DNA from: Paramyrothecium sp. XJ0827
Taxonomy: Eukaryota > Ascomycota > Sordariomycetes > Hypocreales > Stachybotryaceae
Direction of reading: 5' to 3'
DNA length: 64,000 bases
NCBI GenBank assembly: GCA_020881915.1
Contig: JAJFPB010000004.1
Coordinates: 5,549,217 to 5,613,216 of the forward strand
The stretch's first letter is position 1. The number at the start of each line of letters is the position of its first letter. Shown one piece after another: positions 49,451 to 62,270 of this stretch. The translations under genes were made by a program, and so were the position numbers. Below the pieces are notes generated by a model. It saw only the letters and a list, made by a program, of their open reading frames with translations. It searched no databases and was not told where the DNA came from.

Positions 49451-51939
49451 CTATATCTTTATTATACTAAAGAGAAGGCCTATAGGAGAACTATAAACTA
49501 AGGAGATTTAATAAAGTCTAGTAAAGAGTATTATTAGCTATAAATTAAGTAAGTTATTAAATAATCTAGATCTATATTAGTATAAAAAAGAATATAAATC
49601 TAATAAAGATAAAGTTATATATAAACTAATTAATCTCCTATATTAGTAGTTAATATTACCTTAAGATAAGAGATAAGAAGTAAATATTAGGTTAAGGCTT
49701 CTAATATATTCTATAGCTTAATTTTATTCTTTTTCTTTAACTTTTTTAAATATATACCCCAAATATTATTTTTATCTAATCCCTATATAAACTTCAAGTA
49801 GATTTACTTTATTATAAGATCCCTAGTACTTAGCTATCTAAGTACTACTAATATAGTATTTATAAACTATTCTAATAAAAAGTAGATATTAGCTTATTAT
49901 TAAGGACTTAAGTATAAGTAATAGGGTTATACTTACTATTAAGATTATTAATATTATCTAAAGTTATATAAGAGATCTATATTACTATCTTAAGTTTTAC
50001 TAGTACTCCCAAGTTTATAGATATTATCTGCCCCAGATTATAGACCCTATTACTATAAAGAATAGTTATATTAATTTTCTTTTACTTATATAAGGGTATT
50101 TATATATCTAACTTAAGTTCCTAAAGATATATTTCTATACCTAATACTCTTATTAAGTTAATAGCCTTTTTATTTACTTTAGTTATATTATCTTTAAGTT
50201 TAATAACCTCTATCTTTATTTAGTAAATTTTATCTAATATTATTCTAGAAGTCTAAGTAATCTATATAGTATAGACTATACTATCTTTTTTATAGTAATT
50301 AAGGTAATTATTTAGTATTAATAGGCTATTAAGTATAGTACTAATATTAGAACTACTACTACTCTCTTATATTATTATTACTAGGTCTTAGAAATTTATA
50401 TATATATAGAAGATTTAAATATAAATATTAAGGTACTGTAGAGTTAAATAGAATAAATATAAATATAGGTAAGTAAAGATATTATATATAGTAATATATA
50501 TAGAAATAAATATATATAATTTATTAAGAGGTAGCTTAGGATTAATCTAGGCTATAATTTTATATATCTTATAGGTTCCTAAAATAATCTAAATATTTTC
50601 TCCCTTTAGAAGTTAAAGGATATCTAATAACCCTTAATTAGTTATTTTATATATAAATATAGTAAAAAGTAAGAAGACTTTAGCTTAACTAGTAGCCTCT
50701 ATAATAATACCTTCTTAGTTATAGGGCAAGAGAATAATATCTAGCTCTATAGATCCTTCTATAAGTAATAAACCAAGTAATAATAAGGAGATAGGTAGTA
50801 TTAGGTAGAAGGGTAATAAGACTAAACTTATATCTATTTTATTAGTATAAAATAAAGGTATAGAATATTCCAAAGAAATATATATTACTAATTAAGGCCT
50901 AAAGCCCTTAATTATAAATATATTAATAGAATAAATACCTAGTTTAGCTTAGGCTTTAAGGACCTTCCTATTTTATATATAGAATATAGTATTACTATAA
51001 GTCCTAATATATAAAAAGAATAAAAGAAACTAATAAATAAGAATAAAATTAAGATTCTAAATTTTTTATAAAGGCCCCCTACAAGTATAGTAAAGAAAAA
51101 AACTATAACTAAAATAGTAGCCTCTCTAATAATAACTCCTTAGATATAGGAAAAAAGAATACTATCTAGCCTAGTAGATCCCCTATATAGAGGTAGGGCA
51201 GATAATAAAAGGGTTCTAAGTAGCAATAAGTAGAAGGGCAATAAATCTATAATTATAGCCCTTCTAGTAATATAAAATATAAATATAAATCTCTATCTAG
51301 TAAAGCTAAATAAGGGATTTACTAATATAGGTATATATAAAAGGTACTACTTTAAATCTAATATTCTTACTATTTAATATCTAGTACAAAGTCTTAGGAA
51401 GGCTATAATATATAATAAAGTAAATATACTTTATATATAGTATAGTAATAATATCTAACCTATTAGAGAAGTATAAATAGGAATATCCGGAGTTAGCCAA
51501 GCTCTTAAGGTAGGCTAATATACTATAGGAGTAGTAAGGCAATATAAATATAATAACTAATAAAGATAAGTTCAAAGAGATACTTAAATTAATATATAAT
51601 CTATATATAGTAGTAGAGGATTATATATTAGTAGATATTATTAAGTTTAGGTATATTTTATAATAAAGCCTTTAGCTTATTATATTATTAAAATAGAAGA
51701 TATATATTTATAGTCTTAGATTATTCTCTTAATAGGCAAATAATAGCCTTAGGAATATAGAAAGAAATATAGCTACTCTATAGCTCTAAGTAGTAGAGAG
51801 GATTAAAGGTATTAAAGTAAAAAAATTAAAGCTAAGCCTATTATTAATAGTAAATAGCATTTGGTAAATAGTAATTAATTTAAGTAGGAAATAAGAAGCG
51901 CGCTAGCAGGATATAAGGTAGCCGGCAATTTAAAATGGA
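49451..51939. other. AT-rich block with a direct duplication
   Basis: No recognisable gene. A segment beginning gtagcctctataataatacc at about 50695 is repeated at about 51118 (gtagcctctctaataataac), with similarity extending about 180-250 bases and containing gcaagagaataat and tagaagggcaataa-type stretches. The spacing is about 420 bases. Confidence 0.45.
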
Positions 51940-54900
51940 GGTAGCTAGTAATTTATTAATTCTTAATAAATTAAAGGATTTAGAACTAAAAAATAAGAAA
52001 TATATATTAATAGAATATAGCTAATTAAGATATAGTTTATATAGAAGTATTAATAGTTATTATAGTAATAAAATAGCATAGCAGAAGTAAATATTATTTT
52101 AGCTATTAATAAGGATTAGAGTAAGGTCCTAACTAGTATTAAACCTTAACTACAAGAATAAAGGGGCTAAGCTAGAATATAAAGACTAAGGATACTTTAG
52201 TTCTTATTATTTAATTATTATTTAACTTATATATAATAGATCTCTTTTAGTATAATCTAGAATTATAGGTATTAACTTATTAGAAGTACTATATTACTAT
52301 TATTAGTTATTAAATTAAGCTATACTTGTAGGTACTACTCTATATACTAAGGCTAGATAATATTAAGTTAATATAAGTATAAGTATCTAAACTTAATATT
52401 ATATAGGACTCTAAAGATATCTATAATATTCCTAGGCCAGAGGAATATAATTATATTATTAAAGGTCTTAGATCTATAAAAACTAATAGATTATAATATA
52501 AGCTATAACCTAGATACCCCTTTATAGATATAGAGCTAAAGAGAATATAGGAGCATTTCTAAATAAAATATAAGTAGGATCCTAAAATAAAAGCCAGCTA
52601 GAGACTATCTTAAGTTAGCTCTAAAGTATAAAATATACTATAGAGGAGCAGTATATATTACTAGTAACTATTTATAAAGGGACTAAGAAGTAATTACTTT
52701 AAGATTAAAAGAGACTAAGGAGCTAATATAGTCTAAATAGTTAATAAAGAGTAGTATAAATATAAGGTCTATAATATATTAGCTGCTTTTAGAGATAAGA
52801 CTACCTATATATAGTAGTAAGAAGTAGAGAGAATTAAAGAGTAGTATAATATTAGGCTACTAAATACCTAGCTATATTAACTTAGAGTAGTATATTATTT
52901 AAAGGACTTTATAGAATAAAAAGAGTTCCTTCTTTGTTTTATTTTACTTAAGAATAAGGTTAATAGAGGAGAGATAATAAATAAGGATAATTAGATATTA
53001 TAATATATATATACTACTATCTGAAGAATTATAAGGTGGGGTAAAGTAGTTGTATATACTAAGGTTATATTATAGAATACCTTATTTAAAGTAAATAGAA
53101 CTAATATTAAGAAGGAGTGGAGCTGGCTATTTTATTTCCTATATATAAGAGAGATAAGAAAGGTATATATAAAAGTATATATATAGCTATTTAGCTATCT
53201 TATTCGGGCTATAATATTTAAGAATACTAAGTATAGGTCACTATTTATATTAAGTAAGAGATAAAGAGTTATATATAGAGTAATAATAAATATTACTAAC
53301 TAATTTACTAATCTTAATAATAGTTATATAGTAGAAAAGGTAGATATAAGAAGATTATATATAGAACTAGATAATATAGTAATAGAAATATATCTCTTAA
53401 TACTTAACTATTTTATAAAGGTAACTAAATATAATAGTATACTAGTTAGCTTTATTATAGTACTTAGTATATACTTAAATAAGATATAGGAGTTATTTAT
53501 TAATCTAATACTAAAGTTATTTATAATTATAGCTATTTTATAACTATTTATTATAAAGTACACTATAGATAAGTAGAAGAGTATAATTAAAAGATAGATA
53601 GAGGAAGGCATAAGCAAGGAAGAGACTAAGGAATATAGTCCTAGTTATTTTAATATTATATCTAACTTAATAAGGCATTTTATAGTAGGAGGATATAAGG
53701 GTTAGTAAATAATACCTATATAATTTATTATTAGGCTATATAACTATGGGATTTTAGTAGCCTAAAATAATATAAAATAGGGTTTAATTAGCTAGGATGG
53801 GGAGAATATAATATATAGGGGAATCTAAACTAGTATCATTAGGATTTAATTAATACTATAAATAATATTATAATAGGCAGAAGAAATTTTATTTAAGGAG
53901 CTACTTTTTATTTAGGATTATTATCTAAATACTACATTAAATAATATAGGTCTACCTATTATCTCTTAGGATAAAATTATTAATAATACTACTAATATAA
54001 TAATTAGGTATTTATTTATAAGCCAGTTATTAGAATTAAATAAATCTAGTAATAGCTAGGTTATAAATAAAATTATATTATTAGATATATTAAGGTAAGT
54101 ATGGGTTAAGATAAATAAGTTAATATAGGGTAGTATCTACCTATATCCTAAGAAGATAGTATAGTATAGCCAAGCAATTAAGTGGTTCCTAGAACTCCTA
54201 TTATTTCTAGTATATATTACCTACAGTTAGCCTATATAAGGGCCTAAATTACTTACTATTTACTATTAAAATATAGCTAATAGTAGTATTTATAATATTA
54301 TAATAGATTATAAACTACTAATACTTATAATAGGCTACTATAAAGGCTTCTTATAGTCTAAGTAATTAAAGGTAATATAGTATTTCCTCCTATATAAAAT
54401 AAGTATACTATTTATATATTACCTCTAGCTTATATTACTATTCTAGGAGGATTTATAAATTAATATAATAGGGAAGGAAAAGTTAAGTTTAAGTATTTAG
54501 GTAATAAAGAATATACTTAATAATAAAGGTAATAATAATAATTTAGATAGTAATAGGTATAATTTAATATTCTTAAATAAGTGTAGTTTATATTATTACT
54601 AGATATAATATTAAGATAGTAAGTAATAAAGTAATAAGAAGGAGATATAGTAGCTAGGTTTAGGCTTCTACTAGACTTTACTATAAATAAGTTATATATT
54701 AAAGAGAAATAGTCTAATTAGGTACTAATAAGGTTTTACTCTTAGTAGCTAGTAATATCTATTTACTACTATTACTTAGTAATATTTTTAAACCATAATA
54801 ATTATATAGCTATTATTTATAGATTAAATAAATAAAGGTTACTATAGTAAGAGTAATAAAGAGGATATAGAGAATAGTAGCCTATAGAATAAGTAAGTAG

Positions 54901-56060
54901 AACATAAGTTACTAATAGCTAGATTAGTATATAGTAGGCTAATTATAGAGGGTAGCTTTAAGACTAATAAGTACTATCTTAATTTCTAGTATATTAGCAA
55001 AAAGTGATACTAATTACTAGGATTTTTATCTACTATAGGTAGGTTTAGAGATATCCTGTGACCTAGCTATAAGTAAAAAAATCTATTTATATATTATAAA
55101 GCTCTATATAAGTTATAGCTAATATAATAGAAGACCTTATAGTATATAAATATAAATAAAGAGTTAAAGTAACTTTATAGAGACTGTGCCTAATTTTGTA
55201 GTAAGTAATAGCAGGTAGTAGAGGTAATTATATAGAATAAGAGTCCTATATTTATAGTTATAGGAACCGGGCAGGGAAAGAGTATATACTTTATACTACT
55301 AGTAGTAAGCTACATTAGGGGGATTACTATAGTAGTTATACTACTTATATTACTACTAGGTAATATAATGGGGTAATATAAATAGCTTAGTATTACCTAT
55401 ATAAAGTAGAGAATAGATTATATACCTAGTAATATAAGCCTAGTATTTATAATACCAGAATCTATACTAATTAAATACTTCCTAGACTACCTTAAGGCAC
55501 TATATATTACTATAAGACTAGATAAGGTAGTTATTAATAAGAGCTATATTATATTAGAAGGTATATCTACCTTCTAGCTATAATTATAGGAGTTAGGTTA
55601 GTTAACTCTTATTAGGGTATAAATAGTATACCTTATAGTAATATTACTACTATAATAGGAGGGCAAACTTTTTAAGCTTACTAATACCTAGCTAAAGGAT
55701 ATTAAGATAATCTATATAAGAATAATATATAGGAATATTATATATAGTATTCTTAGGGTTAAACTAAGTCTAGCCTAGAATATTAGTAAAGCTATAATAG
55801 AGGCTATATTATTAACTATTAATTAGAAGCTAGAGAAGTACCTCTAGTTTACTAAGATTATTATATATACTTGCTAGGTAGAAGTAACTATTTATCTTAT
55901 TAAGTAACTTTAATATAATATATATTACTATAAGGTAAATACCTAAGATAGGAAAACTAAATAACTATAGGTATAGTAACTTAGGTTATAATATAACTAG
56001 GTAAATAAGGGGCAGGTTATTATAGCTATAAATACTCTTAGTTTAGGAATTAATATACCT
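51940..56060 (+). pseudogene. RecQ-like helicase of the telomere-linked type, RIP-degraded and truncated
   Basis: A long plus-strand reading with scattered TAG and TAA can be followed from about 52390, possibly from an ATG at 51940. Near 54220-54450 it resembles the recent helicase (ITYS.PI.GPKLLTI, then YYKGFL and LKVI.YFL). Motif I is VIGTGQGKSIYF at about 55265-55290. Motif II reads VVINKSYIILEG at 55527-55550, a mutated DECH-type box. Motif V reads AINTLSLGINIP, ending at 56060, where RIPped DNA stops abruptly. Motif VI and the C-terminus are missing. It is an older relative of the gene at 56457. The true start is uncertain. Confidence 0.8.
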
Positions 56061-56456
56061 ATCACTTATGACTTGTGCCATGGACTCAAAGGTTTTTGAA
56101 ATTACATACATTTTATTTTCGCGCTAATGAAACTGGCGTCCATGGTTTTTGCAAAGTGGCGTCTATGGTTTTTGGGTTAGACAGCAGTAAAATACATAAT
56201 ATATATATCAATAGAGAGCCACGATCTTGGAGACTAAGCACGTATGTTTTTATTTAAAATGAAGCAGAATTGCATTTCTGGTGGCCATCCGAAATTCGGC
56301 CCAAGTAAATGAAGTGAGGTTGAGAGTGGGTCCCGACGACCAGGGAGGCCATGTTAAGGGGATAGAGCCAGCCATAATAAAGGTAGAGATAACCCATTTC
56401 CATTTAAGTAATCCAACTTCAACCATTCATTGCCACCGATTAAGGGTTAAGTAAAA
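56061..56456 (+). promoter_or_regulatory. Unmutated upstream region of the telomere-linked helicase
   Basis: Composition changes sharply at about 56061. The 396 bases contain a tandem echo (ggcgtccatggtttttg and ggcgtctatggtttttg, 23 bases apart) and no gene. It presumably holds the promoter and 5' UTR of the downstream helicase. The chosen ATG at 56457 follows gtaaaa and opens a 526-codon frame. Confidence 0.5.
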
Positions 56457-59400
56457 ATGGAGGCATTCGGTCCATTCACAAAGTTACCCGAATATCCATT
56501 CATGCTTTGTAACCAATGTGAGCATGCATGTATTGCCGATGAGGTTCAGACGCATTTACGGAGACATCATCGAGATATTGATAGCAAGGAAAGGGCGAAG
56601 ATCATCCAAGCGGTAAAGTTAATCCCGGGAATTATTTATGACCAGACGCAGTTAAGACAATACCCGTTGCCGGTGGAAGCCATCGAGCCGGTGCCAATCA
56701 TCGCCAGGCCACAGCCAGATGGTATAAGATGTAATCAGTGCCCATATATTGTCCGACGAGAGAAGCATATGCGGGATCACGCCACGGATAAGCACCAGTG
56801 GAAAAATGAACGGAGACAAGGCGATAGTTCCCGAAGAAGAACCCATCAAGCGGAGCGGCTTGTGCCATGGACGACCGGCGTTTATTGCCAACGGTTTTTC
56901 CCGTCCCGAGCCGGCAGTGCATGGTTCGAAGTTCGAGAGCCAGGTGTTAAACCAGAGCCAGAAGCCGAGGAACGAGACATCATGCGAAAGATTGAGGAGT
57001 TCCACAGTACGCAAGAGCAGCGGTTCAAGGAAGCCGAGAAAGAAGATCGGATCGAAGAAGTGAACCAGAAATTCGAGGCCAACGCATGGTTGGGCAGGGT
57101 GGGTTGGTCAGTCCATTTGAAGGGTTTAGACCGCAATGCATTGCGGGCCATGACCGGACCCATCGGGGACGAAGAGGGTGTGTTGCGGCAGGTGTGCGAG
57201 AGTTTAGACCGTACCATGGAATGGTCGAGGGGTTTATGCCGCCCGAGCAAAGTTGGGACAGCCGCGTTATTCGAAATCAACCGGCGAGAAGTTGGGAAGA
57301 AACCCGCACAACCGTTTGAAGGGCGGATGGAAGATGATTCATGGATACGATATAAGGAGGTATGGCGCAAGATCACAAGCATATGGTACCGAACGCAGCA
57401 ACAGGAAGACGAGGACGAACGACCGCCGTATCAGTTCACGAGCGCACAGCAGGCAGCGTGGGATGCATTCATACAGCATGCACGAACCCGCGACGAAGCG
57501 TTCCAGGGCAAGAGTAAACCAACAAACAATCCGCCATCGGATGGAGCAATTGATCGGCAGTGTTTGGAGATGGTTATGTTGTTTTTGGATCATCAGGTGG
57601 GCGATAATGAACATCAGAATGCCATTGTTAGCGCGTTGGCCGTATTAGGCATTCGCGAAGATGGTGGTTGGTACGACCCGTCGGATTATACACCCGTTTT
57701 GTCAGCCGTGATCAAGGTGGCCCGCATGTTTGCCATCGGTTGGGCATATCGGCAACGCGAGGAAGAGGTGCAGTTAACCAGGAGGGTGCACAATATGGAG
57801 GAGAGATTAGCACGCGAGCGTACGCCGGGCATGTTCACCCGCGTACGGAAAATGGTTCGTAAGTTTATGACCCGTGTCGGCGACGGACGATCAGAACAAC
57901 CCGGCCCGATGGATTGGATATTGGAGACACGGACATACGGCATGCACATTCGGTTCAATACAACGGCGGGCGGCAGCATCGATTGGAAGGAGAGCAAGTC
58001 CAATACAAGCGAACCAAGTTCACAATGGGTCAATTAACGGAAATGATACACGCCGTCGTCGTCGAGGCGAGGGAGTTATTATGCAAGTTGGCCATGGTTG
58101 ACGGCAGCGAAGAAGGGTTCAGCAAGTTACCGCATATCCCGTGGGATCGTGTGGAGGACGACAATAGCGAGGACAAGGTGGGTTATTCGTTTTTAGAGGA
58201 CAGCCGCAACACATGGTTGGAGCAAGGCAAGGGTTGGGTATTCACACGGTTGGTTCAGCGCAAGGAACTGCAAAAGAATGGATTTCGACCGATGAAAAGC
58301 AAAAGCATCCGTACAAAAAGAAGGCATTGCAGGAGTACAGCAAAATATTGGAGCGGTTCCGGGAGTTGATGTGGTTTTTGAAGCATTTATTGTCAATGCC
58401 CGCGCGATTATGGGAAATTTTAGGAATACGGTATAAGAACACCAGCAACGGCGGCACACGCAACATTTTTATCCACAACGGCGACGTATGTTTCGTTACA
58501 GCATACCATAAAAATTTCCAGCAAACGGGCCAGGCGAAAATCATTCACCGTTTTATACCCAGAGAGGTTGGGGAATTATTGGTTTGGTATTTGTGGTTGG
58601 TGTTGCCGTTTTGGCAGCAGGTGCAGGGTATGGTCAAGGGTGCAGACCAAGTAAGCCCATTTTTATGGAGCGAAGAGATCGCATACCGCAAGCGGCACCA
58701 CAACAGCGACGAAGACGAGGGATATAGCAGCGAGGAGGAAGGAGAAAGGGAGTTTGGAGAAGAAAAGGGTAGTACGGACGGAATTGGCAACAAGGAGAGT
58801 TTGGCACAAGCAAGGTCAAGTCGGGCAAGTCGGTCAAGTCAGGTAGGTCGGTCAAGTCGGTCAAGCCAGTCGGAAGACGAAGGCATCGATATGACCATAC
58901 CCGTTGAATGGAAGAATTGGGTGGGGAAAGAAAATGGACACCGGATCGGGCGCGGCGAATTTTACAGCAGATCAGCCAGCGATTAATGGGTTGTCGGTTG
59001 AATATCAGCGTATGGCGGCACATCGCCATCGCGATATCCAACCGGTATTTAGGAGGCAAGTTTGCAAAGAGGGTGGGAGAAGACGGGGTGGAATACGAAG
59101 ACGAGGACGGGATCGACAATGACGCGGCGGATTTACAGGCCGGCCACCAATCGCATATCGCGGGTATAATTTATGCGCGAGAGTTACAACAAGGGTTAGG
59201 AGGCACAGCGCGGATGCGGGAGGAATTCCGGAACATCAGCCACGAGTTACATCGATTTTTCGGGTTCGGTACAGGGGCGAGTGCGCAGGGCGGGCGGAAG
59301 CGCAAGCGAGATCAGTTCGAAAGAGCGGCGGGAGGAAGGGCGATTCCGACGATTACATCGGTTACGGCAAGTCGATATTTCCGGACAGTTACAGCAGATG

Positions 59401-61258
59401 ATGGGACGAGGGACAGAGTTTCGTGGTCAACAGTCGAAGGTGATCCGGGCCATCATCGCGGGGAAACGCCGATTATCCAGATCACAAGCACGGGTGGAGG
59501 CAAGAGTTTGTCGTTCATGTTGCCGGCATATTGTTCACCAGAGGGGACAACGATCGTTGTAGTGCCATTGGTTGCATTGCAGGAAGATTTACATAAACGT
59601 TGCACGGAGTTCCAAATTACGTCCCATATATGGAACAGCCAGCAGGGAACGCCGACAGCAAGCATAGTTTTCGTGACGCCCGAGTCAGCGGTGACGGGCG
59701 GGTTCCGAGATTACGTCAACCGATTGCAAAACCAGGGTGTTTTGGACCGAGTGATTTTAGAAGAGTGCCACACATTAATGGATGGCAGCGCAACGTTCCG
59801 GCCAAAGTTAAGCGAAGTCGGAAAGGTGGTTCGGGAGTGGGGTGTGCAGCGGGTATTTTTAACAGCCACGATGGGCCCGGACGAGATGGTCGAGTTTTAC
59901 AAGGTGGCGGCGATCCAGCCCGGGCGGGAGGTAGTGTTTCGAAGCAAAACAACACGACGCAACATACGGTACAGCGTCATCAAGGTGGAGCATAGGAGTA
60001 ATAAAGCAAGGGGCAAAGGGAAGGCACATTGGAGGCAAGAGGAAGAGGAGGCACAGATGGCAGAAGATAAGAGGATCAAAGAGGTTGTAGAAGCATGGAT
60101 CCGTGGAGGACACGACGGCAAGGTGATCATTTATGGCGGGTCAGTGGAACGGGTGAAGAGGTTAGGGAGATGTTTGGTTGTGGCACATATTACAACAAGG
60201 TCGACACAAAGGAGGGCAAGAAGGAACGGTTACAGATGTGGATGATGGAGAGAGAATTATAGTGGCAACGAACGCATTAGGGATGGGAATCGATATACCC
60301 GACATAAGGTTGGTAGTGCATGGATGGATGCCGAGGCGAATTCGAGATTACGTACAGGAGAGCGGGCGAGCGGGACGAGACGGGCAAGTCAGCGATGCGG
60401 TTGTTATTTGCCGGGGTTGAAACAAGATAAGCAAGAGGCCGAGAGGCGGCAAAAGGCAAAGGCCGAGCAGAGCGGGTGGTGTAAGGAAGAAAGAGAGGAG
60501 AGAAGTGTGGATTACGTGGAGAGGGAGGAATGCCGGCGAAAGATATTGGATATGTCGATGGATGGTCGAACGGATCGAGAGGGGTGTGAAGAAGGTGAAG
60601 AGCAATGCGATGTTTGCGGACGAATAGAAGAAAAGTTGGACAACCAAAGCCAAGACCAAGGCCAAGACCAAGACGAAGTCGAATACGCAGAGGCACAAAT
60701 AGCGTTCGACCGGCAGAGACGAGATATTGCATTCCAAGAGTGGCAAAGCAGGAAGCAAATGATGGAGGAAACGGCGATGGCGAGCGAGTTGGAGGGTTAT
60801 TTGGAAAGTTGGGCAGAGTGTTGTGCGATTTGCCGGATGGGGATGAGGCAGATGAGCACAGAATGGAAGAGTGCCCGTTAAAGGGTACGGCAGGGTACAG
60901 AGAGGTGAGCGGGGTTATGGCAAGGATAGAAGAGGAGATGTTTCGAAAGCGAGGGTTTGAACCGTACAGCGGTTGTTTTGGGTGTGGGTTGCCATACAAG
61001 GTTTGTAATGGATGGAAGGTAATGGATGATGACGGGGAGATACGAGAAGATACAGGGAGGAAATGTCAGTATGAAGGAGTATTGGCGCGGTTTTACAGGG
61101 CAGCCGTTTGTATTTTTCAGGATAAGGTCAAGGGGTTAAGTGGGCAAGAGAGAGAGTCGAGGGGTTTTATACATGGGCAGGAAGGAGGATTAAGTTATGG
61201 GGTGGGATGGAGACAAATGAGATGTGCCGGGGATTTGCAGAGTTATGTAAGTGGATAA
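56457..61258 (+). pseudogene. Telomere-linked OrsD-RecQ helicase, frame broken by single-G losses
   Basis: The N-terminus carries an OrsD-like zinc region: C18/C21 with H33/H37, and C92/C95 with H108/H113, then VYCQRFFPSRAGSAWFEV. A long middle domain is followed by a Ser/Arg- and acidic-rich linker (58680-58900). Superfamily 2 helicase motifs are I (TSTGGGKS, 59490-59507), II (LEECHTLMDG, 59757), III (FLTATM, 59858), V (ATNALGMGIDIP, near 60270) and VI (QESGRAGRDG, 60357). Cys-rich segments CCAICRM and CFGCGLPYKVC end the protein. The longest frames are 56457-58037, 58213-58986 and 58908-60245. Ten frame changes, all consistent with one missing G in a G run, separate the pieces. The DNA shows no RIP. 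Known relatives sit next to telomeres and are thought to help maintain ends. Either a recent pseudogene or an intact gene with sequence errors. Confidence 0.85.
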
Positions 61259-61416
61259 TGGAAGAGGAGGAGTGAATAGAGCATTTAGTATAAAGAGAAT
61301 AGATATTAGGGTTAGGGCGAGAATACAATTATTAGGGGTTGGTGTAGTAGTTATAGGTAGAGAGAGTTAGGGTATATTTGTAGTTTAGGGTAGTAGTAGG
61401 GTTGGAATAAAGACAT
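61259..61416. repeat. Telomere-like degenerate sequence downstream of the helicase
   Basis: Contains attagggttagggcgag and attaggggttggtg. Otherwise non-coding. Confidence 0.45.
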
Positions 61417-61440
61417 TTAAAAAAAAAAAAAAAAAAAAAA
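61417..61440 (+). repeat. Poly(A) tract of about 23 bases
   Basis: An uninterrupted A run about 160 bases after the helicase stop. It could be a retroposition tail or simple homopolymer. Confidence 0.8.
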
Positions 61441-61534
61441 GAGCAAGGAAAACAGCGAAGGAATAAAGTGCCGTCCAAGAAAGAGGCAATGCCAGTAAGG
61501 CAGAAGAAGAAAGAGAGAATGAGAGAGTAGATTA

Positions 61535-61670
61535 ACAAGCCATCCGGGCAGAAAAAGAGCGGCATCAGTTAGGCGTAAAAAGGGTGGAGAGAGGGAGAGA
61601 AGGAAAGAGAGAGAAGAGTAACAAACCATCCGGGCAGGAAAAGAGCCGCGCCGGTCAGGCGTAAATAAAC
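61535..61670 (+). repeat. 86-bp direct repeat, two units
   Basis: acaagccatccgggcag at 61535 recurs as acaaaccatccgggcag at 61621. Both are followed by a aaaagagc and a aggcgtaaa stretch. Confidence 0.7.
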
Positions 61671-61714
61671 GGGGAGAGGTATGCCCGTAGAGAGGAGTAT
61701 TAGATTGGATTGCA

Positions 61715-62062
61715 GCGCAGGTGTGGGCCGAAGAGGTGAAGAAGATAGTATTTAAGGCCAGGCGGTTTACGAGTTTCAGCGGGTGTTTTAATTGCGGGAT
61801 GCCACAGGGATTTACCAGCAATGGGTGGCGGCAAAGGAGGACGAGGGGCATTTGCCCAGATATAAGGAAGCAGTGCCAGTATAGAGGTGTATTAGAAAAG
61901 GTTTGGGGCGCGGGGTTAGGGTTTTACCACGACGAGACGATGGAAATAATAAAGGAGATGGGTATAATTGGGGAAGAAGAGGTGGACAAGTTTATATGGA
62001 TAGGTAAGAAGGTAAGATGGGGCGGGCATGAGACAAATAATATATGTGTGGGGTTTATATAA
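61715..62062 (+). pseudogene. Second helicase C-terminal fragment
   Basis: The frame includes SFSGCFNCGMPQGF and QCQYRGVLEKVW. These parallel SGCFGCGLPYKVC and KCQYEGVLARFY near the end of the helicase at 56457. About 110 residues follow without a helicase core. It is a separate, divergent copy of the C-terminal Cys-rich domain, left by recombination or by an alternative 3' end. It is not RIP-mutated and ends in a proper stop at 62062. Confidence 0.65.
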
Positions 62063-62139
62063 ATTTGTAGATTATTATATAATAGAGGTTAGAAGAGATA
62101 TATAATTTTAGAGGGTTATAGGTATTATTATTTATACGG

Positions 62140-62270
62140 CGGAGTAGAGACAGTTAGGGTTAGGTTTAATTAATATGGTTAGGGTGAGGTTTAATTAATA
62201 TGGTTAGGGTGAGGTTTAATTAATATGGTTAGGGTGAGGTTGCATTTATATGGTTAGGGTGAGAAAGGTT
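62140..62270 (+). repeat. 25-bp telomere-like minisatellite, about 5 units
   Basis: Unit ggttagggtgaggtttaatt plus aatat (25 bases), each containing TTAGGG. The last unit is diverged (ggttgcatttatat). Confidence 0.85.

Noticed and set aside
51381..53617. Minus-strand ORFs at 51381-51575 and 53408-53617
   Set aside because: Ile/Leu/Tyr-rich chance frames in RIP-mutated DNA. The plus strand over the second carries the helicase remnant.
57914..60881. Programmed ribosomal frameshifting as the explanation for the helicase frame changes
   Set aside because: Ten shifts in one gene, all in G runs and all the same direction, are far more simply explained by missing bases in the sequence or by mutation.
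58000..60900. Introns as the explanation for the helicase frame changes
   Set aside because: Protein similarity continues without a gap across each shift, leaving no room for a 45-base intron.
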